Shown piece after piece: positions 1 through 9,239 of a DNA stretch of 64,000 nt. Each line of letters begins with the position of its first letter. Within the stretch, counting starts at the first letter, position 1. The DNA is from Chaetoderma sp. LZ-2023a (taxonomy: Eukaryota; Mollusca; Caudofoveata; Chaetodermatida; Chaetodermatidae). The stretch spans positions 82,321,426 to 82,385,425 of the forward strand of contig CM067367.1 in NCBI GenBank assembly GCA_034401795.1, read 5' to 3'. The position numbers and the translations under genes were made by a program. The notes under the pieces were generated by a model, which saw only the letters and a list, made by a program, of their open reading frames with translations, ran no database searches and was not told the DNA's origin.

Positions 1-395
1 CTTATATTTATTGCTGTCTAGAATTGCCTATAGGCGCGGCTATTTCGCGTAGGGGATTGTGGGGCTGTGTCTCGCGAGATCTCCATCGATACGAGACCTA
101 ATAATTCTCGGCGCGAAGACACGGCTCTATTTTTAGATTGCTGGATATCTCATAATTATTATCTTCATGCGCGTGATTCATGGCGTGTTCTCTTATTTGT
201 TCTGGTCCGACTGTAATAGAGTTTGCGCGGCGATGACCACTTAATTATTTTAATAAACAGCCAACGGAACTCAAATAACTACTCTAAATTAGTACTCTTC
301 TTTTGCTGGAGGACTGCGTACCTTCTGCAGATGAAAGTACTCAAGCACACGCCCACTCGTGGCGTCTCTTATATGTCCACTTTAGTACTCTATCA
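1..395. other. No recognised feature
   Basis: Non-coding by eye. Open frames are under 80 codons, overlap on opposite strands and resemble no family I know. No repeat from elsewhere in the window starts before about 396. Confidence 0.4.
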
Positions 396-502
396 AACTG
401 ACCACAAATGGCTTCTTGCGGTGATCGTGAGAAATGTCCATTCGTATTAGCTACTCGCCGGAGAACTTGTTTTGAAAGTTTACCACTGGAATGACTGGTT
501 GG
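396..502 (+). mobile_element. MITE-2 half copy, fused to MITE-1 sequence
   Basis: Matches the left half of the TTAA-type MITE-2 (see 1933-2171): a 'GTGAGAAATGTCCATT' block, a purine-rich stretch, then 'TTACCACTGGAATGACTGG'. The match stops at the centre of the MITE-2 palindrome and MITE-1-like sequence follows at once, so the right arm is lost. Confidence 0.6.
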
Positions 503-504
503 AT

Positions 505-675
505 AAAATGTGTAATGAATGACGTATCTAGCTCCACCAGGAACATTGAATAGCCAGTCAAGCATGCGAATTGTACGTCTTTATTATTTAATCAACATGC
601 TGTTGAATATTTTGAAACTAATTTGACTAGACGCTGTTCGAATTGTATGTCTTTGCTATTTATTCAACAGTCATT
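505..675 (+). mobile_element. MITE-1 fragment
   Basis: Carries the MITE-1 block 'ACGAATTGTA' with its T-rich tail and the left arm of the central hairpin ('GAAACTAATTTGACTAG'). The right hairpin arm is replaced by a second copy of the pre-hairpin sequence, as if two broken copies had recombined. Confidence 0.6.
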
Positions 676-689
676 TTCAATGATAATGG

Positions 690-1078
690 CTGGGTTCGAT
701 CTGTAACTGAAGGATATGACGTCATAATCAATTACGTCATAAACAGGCTGACGTCACAATCCAAAATGTGTAATTGAATGGTGTATCGAGCTCATTCATG
801 AACATTGAATAGTCCAGCAAGTGTACGAATTGTATGTCTTTACTGTTTAATCAACATCGTGTTGAATATTTTGAAACTTATTTCACCTGGCGTTTTGGCG
901 GCCAGAGGCAGAAAACCTTTAAAAGCAACCAGTCAAATTAGTTTCAAAATAGTTATCAGCTTACCTGTATAGTTACCTTGAAATTAGAAGTCTGGGAATT
1001 CAACACGCAAAAAAGGGGTGGAGTTTAGCTAGAAATAGGCATGGCATACCTAGAAATGGATCTCTCTTTTGAAATTGT
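690..1078 (+). mobile_element. MITE-1, subfamily b, degenerate full copy
   Basis: Contains TGACGTCA sites near 719 and 751, the pre-hairpin block, both hairpin arms (about 860-955) and the subfamily b right end, which closes on 'AGAAATGGATCTCTC' instead of the 'AAACTGGAAAGGTCC' of subfamily a. The right part is also in segment A1, which recurs at 3962. Confidence 0.7.
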
Positions 1079-1620
1079 CATGAGCAAATTTAGCATTACA
1101 TGGCTAATACCACTTGATAATGCGTGTCCCACACAATATGGACCACTTGCATTAAGAGACCACCCATATTTATAGGTCACATATTTTAACAAGGCCAATC
1201 ATAGATTGTTGCCCTGAATACAATATACTCGTCCTCTGACGGAGGGAGGATAATTAATACCACTTTCTAATGGCCTTTTTCATGTTGTCTATCCATCATA
1301 TTATGTCATATCATGCCATAATCAACGACGTGACGTATAGGATGCCGTCATAATCATGACGTCATGACTGACTCGATTTAGTCTGTCTTAAATGCTTAAT
1401 AGTCCGACACGTTGTACGAATTGTATGGCTTTGCTATTTACAAAACATGCTGGTGAATAGTCTAAAACTAATTTGACTGGGCGATGTTACTGCCATAAGC
1501 AGCAACAGCACACAGTCAAAATGGTTTCAAAATAGTCAACACCTTACCTGTATAGTTTTCTGGAAATTGATAGTCAAGAAGCTCAGAGATCCATCGATAC
1601 CAACACGAGCGCGGTATTAA
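925..1620 (+). repeat. Segment A, first copy (second at 3962-4690)
   Basis: About 0.7 kb that recurs in direct orientation near 3962. It joins a MITE-1 subfamily b right end, about 190 bp of unrelated DNA (including the shared block 'AACAAGGCCAATCATAGATT') and a further MITE-1. Shared non-MITE sequence between the two MITEs shows this is a segmental duplication, not two independent insertions. The second copy has a short extra stretch near 4270. Confidence 0.75.
1268..1618 (+). mobile_element. MITE-1, right end missing
   Basis: Starts with a TIR-like end, then 'TCTATCCATCATATTA', CRE-like sites, 'ACACGTTGTACGAATTGTA' and both hairpin arms. It stops at the block preceding the usual GGGTGGAGC motif, so the right TIR is absent. 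Confidence 0.7.
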
Positions 1621-1932
1621 TGTTTTAATAAACCATCCGGGTTCAGTGCCGATTGACTAACGTTAGGCCCATGGAAATCATTTCAAGCAACCGCCACCAA
1701 GATGTGACTTACTTGGGCACAATTGTGTGTGTTTTCTAACAAAATCCTTTAGAATGTTTAATACCGAAATTTCAATATCTCAGATAAAGACAACTATACG
1801 AATATCTTTTTAATACTTTGACTGGTAGCCCACCCCACCCTTCCCACCTACTTGTTGCTATCATAGACCTGTATTAAGCATTGCAACGACAACGACTGTC
1901 CATGTAAGCCTATCATCTTCTCTTATTGTATT

Positions 1933-2171
1933 TTAACCCTTTCATGAGGAGGCCGCCAAAACCGGTCTCTACAGTGATCTTGAGGATGTTAATTTGCAGA
2001 TCAAGAGAAGATAGTTTTTGAAAATTCACCACTGAAATGGCTGGCTCGATAATTGAGCCAGTCATTCCAATACTAACTCTTTAAAACAGTCGTCTATTGG
2101 CCTGCAAATAGGCACTCAATAAGCACATTTCTTTTTTACATTCAGACTCAATTTAGGAAATACAGGGTTAA
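1933..2171 (+). mobile_element. MITE-2, full copy with TTAA flanks
   Basis: Reference copy of the second MITE family, about 235 bp. It begins TTAACCCTTTCATGA and ends CAGGGTTAA, so terminal TTAA and a short inverted CCCTTT-type end are visible. The interior is a long palindrome centred on 'GGCTCGATAATTGAGCCAG': the arms include 'AAGAGAAGA' and 'TGGCCTGCAAATAG'. TTAA flanks with CCC-initial ends are characteristic of piggyBac-superfamily elements; no transposase is encoded. Confidence 0.8.
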
Positions 2172-2341
2172 TAAATTATGAGGACGACGATGATGTACCA
2201 TGTCTGTTTAACCTTTCCCGTATTGTATTATAGCATGATTCACATTTGTTGCATTCGAGATACGGTAAGAATTACAGACTTGTTACAGACAGTCTTGAGG
2301 AGTACTATGTGTGTGGTAAATTTCAAAAGAAAAGCACGCAT

Positions 2342-2343
<2 letters not shown>

Positions 2344-2429
<86 letters not shown>
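2344..2429. repeat. (AAT)n microsatellite
   Basis: About 28 perfect AAT units. It creates spurious poly-Ile and poly-Asn reading frames on both strands. Confidence 0.97.
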
Positions 2430-2939
2430 TTGTAGAGGGCGAAAAAGTAGACAGAGTTCGCTAACAATAATGGATCCATCTAAAAATAAAGGCTTGGCTT
2501 CTTCGAAACTACACCTCTATTGTAATGACCAGTCATCTTCTTACGTTATCACAACGACTAAACTGTTACACAGACGCAACTTCGGATACCAGAGAGACTG
2601 GGACCCAGTCTATCTCCGTAGCGGACTGTAAAAGCAACACCGTGGATCGTGAAATCACTACGTCAATGGCTACTCAATAGGCCCCTACATACGAGATACA
2701 TTTCTCGATCTCGTGGGATACGAATGAATAATGGATGTGTGATTATCAGTAGTATCCTTTTGTCTTTAATCCATCCGTGGGAATAAATCCATGTAGGGTC
2801 AATGCAATTATGTAGCAGTATTGATAGACTACCAATGTTCCAAATTTCCAGTCAAAACTGTTGTCAATAATATTGTAGCAGATTGTTGAATACAGAAATC
2901 ATCCGAAAGTGTAGGCCTATGCATGTGCTAAGTTAAGAA
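2430..2939. other. No recognised feature
   Basis: Mixed-composition intergenic DNA between the AAT microsatellite and the satellite block. No long open frame, inverted repeat or recurring segment seen. Confidence 0.4.
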
Positions 2940-3960
2940 CGTCTACAGGAAATTCGGCCACAGAATTTCAACCATATAGTTAGATCGGTATATCAATACG
3001 CTAGTGAAGTAATGGATTGAAGTTAAAAAGTTTTTTTACCATGAAGTAATTTCGTAGTGCACAATTTCATACCGAAAATTTGCTAAATCTCCGGTGATTC
3101 ACAGTTTTCAGTGCCCTATTGTCTGTAGTATGTTTAGCCCCATAATTTCACCTACATAGACTTGAGCCTTAATATACTAGGTATATTCCGAATCTAACAA
3201 ATTCTAGATAAAATAATTTTATTAGGCAAAAATTGACTTAAATGTTGGGGTTTTCGCGCTTTTCGGTGCCCTACTGTCTGTATGTAATATGGTCGGCTTC
3301 AGAACCTCGCTCACATAGACGTAGAGAGATTTGAATACGATAGTTATATTGGGAATTTAAAAAAATTCGACCGTGAATTAATTTCGTAGTATACGATTAC
3401 ATCCCGTAAATTCGTTCCAATTTTGGCAGATCTGCGGGTTTTCAATGCCCTACTATTACCTGTCTGCAATAGGTTTGGTCACATAATTTCACCGATATGG
3501 TTAGATAGCGATATGAACACGCAAATGAATTGTGAGTTTTCTACCACGTAGTAATTTCGTAATATTCAATTTAGTAGCTACGGAGAGTTGTCAAATGCCA
3601 ACAATTTACTATATTCGGTATCCGAATGTCTGTTCTCGATTTGTAATAATTTTTTTTTTATATGGATATATATAACTCAATATGACCTAGTGCTTTAGCA
3701 CAATGCTACCATCAAGTAATCTCATCGTAGGTAATTACATATTCACGCATGCCCCCATTATAATATGGGTGGTTCACATTCACAACATTCAGATAGGTGT
3801 CGGTATGTCCTGGCATATCGCGCATAATGGGTTCGGCTCCAGAATGTCACTCATATGTTTAAATAGGTATAGGCACACGCTTACGGAGTAGTGAGATGAT
3901 TTAAAACTATCTACCATGAAATAATTTCGGCTCAGATTTAGGCCGATTCACGGTTTTCGT
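2940..3960 (+). repeat. Degenerate ~165-bp satellite, block B1
   Basis: Diverged head-to-tail units. A recurring anchor (GTAATTTCGTA-like, followed by an ATTTCAT-like motif) occurs near 3042, 3209, 3373, 3546 and 3713, spacings of 167, 164, 173 and 167 bp. Each unit then shows a 'GTGCCCTA...TGTCTG' element and 'CATAATTTCACC'. Monomers are too diverged for a young satellite. The block recurs at 4765-5960. Confidence 0.7.
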
Positions 3961-3961
3961 T

Positions 3962-4690
3962 GCACCCATCCAAATTAGTTTCAAAATAGTCATCAGCTTA
4001 CCTGTATAGTTACCTTGAAATTGGAAGTCTGGAAACTCATTATTCAACGTATATATATATACATCGATTCCAACACGCAAAAAGGGGTGGAGCTTAGCTA
4101 GAAATAGGCGCGGCTTACCGAGAAATGGATCCCTCTATTGAAATTGTCATGAGCAAATTGAGCATTACAGGGCTAATAAACTGTAGTCCACACAATATGG
4201 ACCACTTGTATTAAGAGAGAACCTGTATTTATAGGTCACTTATTTTAACAAGGCCAATCATAGATTGTAGACCCTTGCCATCCCGAACGTACGTAGACCA
4301 GAATACAATACACGCATCCTCTGACTGAGCGAGGGTAATTAATACCACTTGCTAATGGGCCCTTTCAGGTTGTCTATCCATCATATTACGTCATATGACG
4401 TCCTAATTAATTAAGTGACGCGTAGGATAACGTCATAATAATGACGTCATGACTGACTCGATCTAGTCCATCTTAAATGCTTAATAATCTGACACGTTGT
4501 ACGAATTGTATGTTTTTGTTATTTAATAAAAATGCTGTTGAATATTTTGAAAGTAATTTGACTGGGCGCTGATGCTGCCATAGGCAGCAACAGGACCCAG
4601 CCAATTTATTGTCAACATATTTCACGGCTTACCTGTATAGTTTTCTTGAAATTTATCGTCTAGAAGTTTAGAAATCCATCGATCCCAACT
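3962..4690 (+). repeat. Segment A, second copy
   Basis: Direct repeat of 925-1620. It starts inside a MITE-1 hairpin right arm at 3966 and includes the same inter-MITE DNA. It has a short extra stretch near 4270 and a (TA)n-like tract near 4051. It separates the two satellite blocks, giving the order A1, other DNA, B1, A2, B2. Confidence 0.75.
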
Positions 4691-4757
4691 CGAGAGTGGT
4701 ATGGGTGGAGTTTAGCTAGAGATGGCCGGGACATAGCTAAACTGGAAAGGGTCATTG
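4345..4757 (+). mobile_element. MITE-1, subfamily a, near-complete
   Basis: Both ends are visible: left AATGGGCCCTTTCAGG and right AACTGGAAAGGGTCATT form an imperfect inverted repeat. It carries two to three CRE-like sites (4392-4450), an A/T-rich pre-hairpin block and a hairpin with tip sequence 'GCTGCCATAGGCAGC'. Unlike the A1 copy it keeps its right end. Confidence 0.8.
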
Positions 4758-4764
4758 TATTAAT

Positions 4765-5960
4765 AAACCACCACAGTTTTCGGTGACTTATTGTCTGTAG
4801 TATGTTCAGCCCCATAATTTACCCCACATAGACTTGAGCTTTAATATGCTAGGTATATTCCGAATCTAACAAATTCTAGATGAAGTAATTTTAATATGCA
4901 AAATTTAGCTTAAATGATGGTGTATTCGTGGTTTTCTGTGCCCTATTTTCCGTAATATGGTCGGTTCCAGAACTTCGCTCACATAGACGTATAGGAATTT
5001 GAATATTCTAGTTACATTGGGAATTTAAAAGAATTCGAGCGTGAAGTATTTTCGTAGTATGCGATTTCATCGCATAAATTTGTTCCAATGTTGGCAGATC
5101 TGCGGTTTTCAATATCCTACCACCTGCAATATGTGTGGCTACATAATTTCACCCATATGGTTAGATAGGGATATGAATCCTGAGATTTCTACCACGTAGT
5201 AATTTCGTAATATTCAATTTAGTAGCCACGGACAGTTGTCAAATGCCAACAATTTACCATATTCAGTATTAGAATCTCAGTTCTCGGTTTGTAATCATTT
5301 TTTTCACATATAGCTGTATATAACTGAATGTGTACTACTGCTTTTGCACGATTCAACCATCAAGTAATTTGGTAATATGTAGTTACATATTCGCCATATG
5401 GCCCCATTGTAATATGGTTGGTTCACATTCACCACATTCAGATAGGTGTCGATATGTCCTGACATATCGCTCATAATTTGTTCGGCCCAGAATATCACCC
5501 ATATGTTAGATGGGTAAGGCTTAAGCTTACGACGTAGAGAAATTAACAAATTTCGTAATGTAAATAAGCTCAAACTTAGGCTAATTCATGGTTTTCATTG
5601 CAATACGTTCACCCCCAGAATTTCACCCACAAATACTTATAGGAAATATGCTAGTTGTATTTCGAATTTTTTTAATTCTACAGGAACGTAATTTCATAGT
5701 ACACAATTCCATACCGAAAATTGGTGCAAATTCTGTCAGATCACCGATTTTCTGTACCACACTGTTTGCAATAGGTTCGACCCCAGAAGTTCACCCATAT
5801 GGTTAGATACGTATATGAATACGCTAATAAAGTATCATAGGGGTATAAAAATTGTTTACTATACAGTAATTTCGTCATATGCAATTTAGTAGTGGCACAC
5901 CATTGTCAAATTCCAATAATGTACTATACTCGGTACAAGAATATCTCTACATGCCTTGTA
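4765..5960 (+). repeat. Degenerate ~165-bp satellite, block B2
   Basis: Same monomer as B1; anchors near 4879, 5041, 5194, 5359, 5541, 5684 and 5863 (spacings 143-182 bp). The first half matches B1 unit for unit, for example 'GGTATATTCCGAATCTAAC' in both, so the blocks are paralogous duplicates rather than independent arrays. B2 extends further than B1. Confidence 0.7.
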
Positions 5961-7110
5961 GCCAGTTTTCGAACATAAGGCGATGTAGAACTCACTATGT
6001 TCTCGTGCTGTGCGAAATATTATAATAATTCTACTACCAAATATTTATTATAGTAATGTGAAAATATTTCTATATATCCCATATTATTAGCCACGTGTAC
6101 TGCTAGAACCTGACTTATCAGGCTAATACCCTAACATTTGTACATATGGTCAACAAGATCGTCATCATTACAACGGTTGAGGCCGATTTTGGCCTTTTTG
6201 TCGAGCAAAAATTTTTGATTTAATAGTTTGTCACTGTTTCCAGTAAAGATATCGTTTAATAGGTGACATAGATAAGATAGCTAAATAAAACAGATCACGA
6301 TGTCGTGGCTGTTTCCCACTGGGTCTTCACTCAGAATATTTTCTACTATATAATTTTTGTTGGAGAAAACTAGGTTCACGGTATTGGTTATATCCTGGCC
6401 ACTTGACTTTGTTGAAAAGGTTATCTGTCGGTACAGATCAGGGTCCTGTATTGCATCAAAAATATACTTGCTTTGTGCATTTCACTAGCATTGCAGTGTA
6501 TATTTCACCAATGTATTTCCGGGTAATAAGCTCTTCACGTCTGTTTAAGAAGGTATCAAGATTTAGGTTTAACATATTCTTTATAGTCTTCTTTAATATG
6601 TTTGAATGGGTGGCAGGGTCTGTACGGCTTCTTTCGCCGATTTTCTACTGACTGGGTTGCCAGTTCTGTTGATTTCTTTATCTTTACAAGTTGTTGATAC
6701 CTAATGACCCAAATTTGATTTGTTACGCCCTATTGGTGCAGTAGTACAATTCTCTCATCACTGGCTACTCTTAATTTTGTCTGTTCCTCTCTCTCTATTA
6801 AGGAGTTTGGCCTGGAGAAAAGGGATGGATGCAAAAATATAAGCTGCTTTTCCTAGCCATAGCTAATACTGCCCATATCTTTTTGCAAGAAATATTCCAT
6901 CTTTTGTGGTATTGTCCGCCTATATTTTTGTCATGAGTGGCTTGTATGCCTTTATATAACTTCATTTTGTCATGAAACAGTTGAGTTTATTCTCAGAATT
7001 ATAATAACCTCCGGGCACGCTATTTACCGTTGATGCCTTGCATCAATATGTGTACTTGTTTCATGCTTAGTTGCATATTTGCGCGAGTATTTCCAGTATT
7101 TCGTGGAGTA
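5961..7110. other. No confident feature; possible decayed coding relic on minus strand
   Basis: AT-rich DNA. On the minus strand between about 6990 and 6400 there are open stretches of 40-55 codons rich in Lys/Arg, separated by stops, which could be a dead transposon ORF. I recognise no motif in them. Confidence 0.25.
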
Positions 7111-7113
7111 TTT

Positions 7114-7173
7114 TATATCAGTTTCAATATTTGCCCGTGCTCGAAGCACGAGGGCCAATATAGAAACTAATAT
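7114..7173. repeat. Short palindrome
   Basis: About 60 bp of imperfect palindrome centred on 'CCGTGCTCGAAGCACGAGGG'; outer parts pair ATATCAGTTTC with GAAACTAATAT. A stem of about 25 bp. Lies immediately beside the MITE-3 copy. Confidence 0.7.
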
Positions 7174-7180
7174 TCGGTCG

Positions 7181-7307
7181 CCAGCCAGCACCCTACAATG
7201 CATTACGCTTACGATTGTTTAACGTTAAACCGGAACCTGTGCCAGGAACGGTGTTCCGGTAAACGTTAAACTGTAGTAAGCGCAATGAATTGTGGGATGT
7301 TGGCTGA
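7181..7307. mobile_element. MITE-3, palindromic element
   Basis: Imperfect palindrome with ends related to CAGCCAACATCCCACAAT. Arms include a 'GCGCTTAC' block and 'AACGTTAAAC'; the centre is 'GGAACCTGTGCCAGGAACGG'. A second, better matched copy is at 49926-50128. No coding capacity. Confidence 0.75.
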
Positions 7308-7654
7308 AGACAGAATAGAAAACCGTGTGACATACGAGTGCAAATATATCACTTTAGAGCATGTAATAAGATATGTATTTCATACGTGACATTTTTAACG
7401 CTTAGGAGTAGAATGTCACATTGACCTGAAGGCTGATAGCAATACAATAAGTCGTTGACAGTGCCGCAAAATGCCAATTACTAATCTATTTCAGTTTCTA
7501 GGCATATTAGTCTCCGTATGCTAACACGTGTTTAGAACCTCAGCAATGAAGCTTATTTTATGGACTTCTAATAACGGCTGTAATGTTGTATTTACCAGCA
7601 ATGACTTTGGAAAACACCATCAGATCAGAGCAATTGTAACATACATTTCTTTAT
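7308..7654. other. No recognised feature
   Basis: Unremarkable AT-rich DNA between MITE-3 and MITE-2. Confidence 0.4.
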
Positions 7655-7892
7655 TTAACCATTTAAGACTCATATCAGCCAAAATCGGCTTCTGCAGTGG
7701 TCTTGAGAAATGTCCATCTGCAGCCCAAGAGAAGTCAATTTTTTTAACATTTATCACTGGAACGACTGGCTCGGTTATCGAGCCAGTCATCCAAGTGATA
7801 CATTTTCAAAAATAGTCTCTAGGTCTACAAATGGAGATTTTCTATGTGAAAATTTAAATTTTCATGAACAAATTCGAGGGTTAAAGGGTTAA
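7655..7892 (+). mobile_element. MITE-2, full copy
   Basis: Flanked by TTAA at 7655-7658 and 7889-7892 (a second TTAA at 7881). The central palindrome is 'CTGGCTCGGTTATCGAGCCA'. The right arm differs from the reference copy, ending 'AATTCGAGGGTTAA', a variant also found at 55600-55840. Confidence 0.8.
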
Positions 7893-8649
7893 CATTTTAG
7901 TGTTTGAACATCTACATCAAATTATAATCAGTATGTCAGCAGTCGTTGTCAACAAAAATATGAAATTCCCTTCGACGACCACCAGACACATTAATGCAAA
8001 ACAGCTATATGATGATAGAAAGTCTAATGAGAATACTGAGTAAGGACTAGATACGATTTTGGTCTAAAAGTCTAATGATTGTCCGTTTGGTAAAATATAA
8101 CATTTTAGCAAAAGGACAATCATTAGCTTTTTAGATAAAAAAATCTAGACCATTGATGTGAATAATGTTCAAACAATACAGCTAGATAGAAAGACTCCTA
8201 TCAGATTCTCTGGTTTTCGCCAGACAGACATTGTATGAATGTCAAGGGATTGTGATCAGTACAGACATCGATTGGAGACCATGACTAAATGCTACAACTC
8301 ATCAACTAATGTCAGACAGTCCTTCTCATTAGTAGAAACTGAGCTCATGTTCATAAGAAATTCATGAGAAACAGAATAGTAGAAGGTCATTGCGTTGACC
8401 ATCAACTTAAATCAACACTGCACCCCGAACCTAACTCAAGGGAATCAACTACTATTTCGATCAATTCCGGTTTACCAAATTATAGTGTGGCAACGCAGCT
8501 GTTATCCATTCAGCTTCTAGGCACTCAAATATATAATATCAACATTTACCGAAAATTTCCTTAGTACTCAGAGAACATATGATTTACTTTTGGTAGTAGT
8601 TGATGATGTGTAGATAGCGTCCAAACCTGTTCAACCTGCTGCCCACGAT
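7893..8649. other. Intergenic DNA with one inverted repeat
   Basis: At 8061-8152 'TCTAATGATTGTCC' pairs with 'GGACAATCATTAG', and outer GGTCTAAAAG / TCTAGACC-type arms extend the stem, separated by a ~28-nt loop; it may be a decayed palindromic MITE. The rest shows nothing recognisable. Confidence 0.45.
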
Positions 8650-9047
8650 AATGGATGAATCCAATCTGTCTGTCAAGTAAATAACATCACAATCGATTAC
8701 GTCACACGTAGGCTGACGTCACAAGCATAATTGCCGGAAATAGTCCGTTATATAGCTGGATATGTCTGTCGCATGTACAGATTGTATGTTTTACCATTTA
8801 ATAAACATTCTTTTGAATATTTTGAAACCAATTTGTTTAGATACTGTTGCTACCATAGGCAGCAACAACCCACAGTCAAATTAGTGTCAAAATATTCAAG
8901 AGGTTAGCTGTATAGTTACCATGCAATTTGGATTCTGGGGATTCATTATTCAAAGTATATAAATCTATCTCAATACACGTAACTCATGGGCAGAGTTTAG
9001 CTAGATATGGGCGGGGCATAGCTAAAAGTGGATTCCTCGATTGAATG
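8650..9047 (+). mobile_element. MITE-1, subfamily b, near-complete
   Basis: CRE-like sites (8698-8723), pre-hairpin TTTAATAAACATTC, hairpin with tip 'GCTACCATAGGCAGC', then the subfamily b tail with 'TTCAAAGTATATAAAT' and 'GGGCGGGGCATAGCTAAAA'. It lies about 100 bp outside the left end of the nuclease element. Confidence 0.75.
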
Positions 9048-9153
9048 TGACATCTGCTATTATGATATTTGATCGATTGATAGTGAGGCCTGCTTCAGAG
9101 ATATGAGTATTGTGTGTCTCAATGGTTTACCCTTCATCAGTTCATATCCCTAG

Positions 9154-9236
9154 TAGTGGGGCGGATATGTAACAAATTTGAGGTAAGATGTTCCATTCTA
9201 GCAGAAAGCATGAAATTTGGCATATAGGTGGTTTAA
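9154..9236 (+). repeat. Left terminal inverted repeat of the nuclease element
   Basis: The inner half, from 'CCATTCTAGCAGAAAG' through 'AATTTGGCATATAGGTGG', matches the reverse complement of 12388-12430 almost base for base. The outer half ('GGGGCGGATATGT') matches with two or three substitutions and an 8-base length difference in the middle. The first ATG of the gene lies 4 bases inside the repeat. Confidence 0.8.
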
Positions 9237-9239
9237 GGT

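Noticed and set aside
2178-2479. Poly-Ile / poly-Asn frames
   Set aside because: Translations of the (AAT)n tract.
5304-5806. Small frames within the satellite block
   Set aside because: They vary between monomers and blocks and do not persist with the repeat period.
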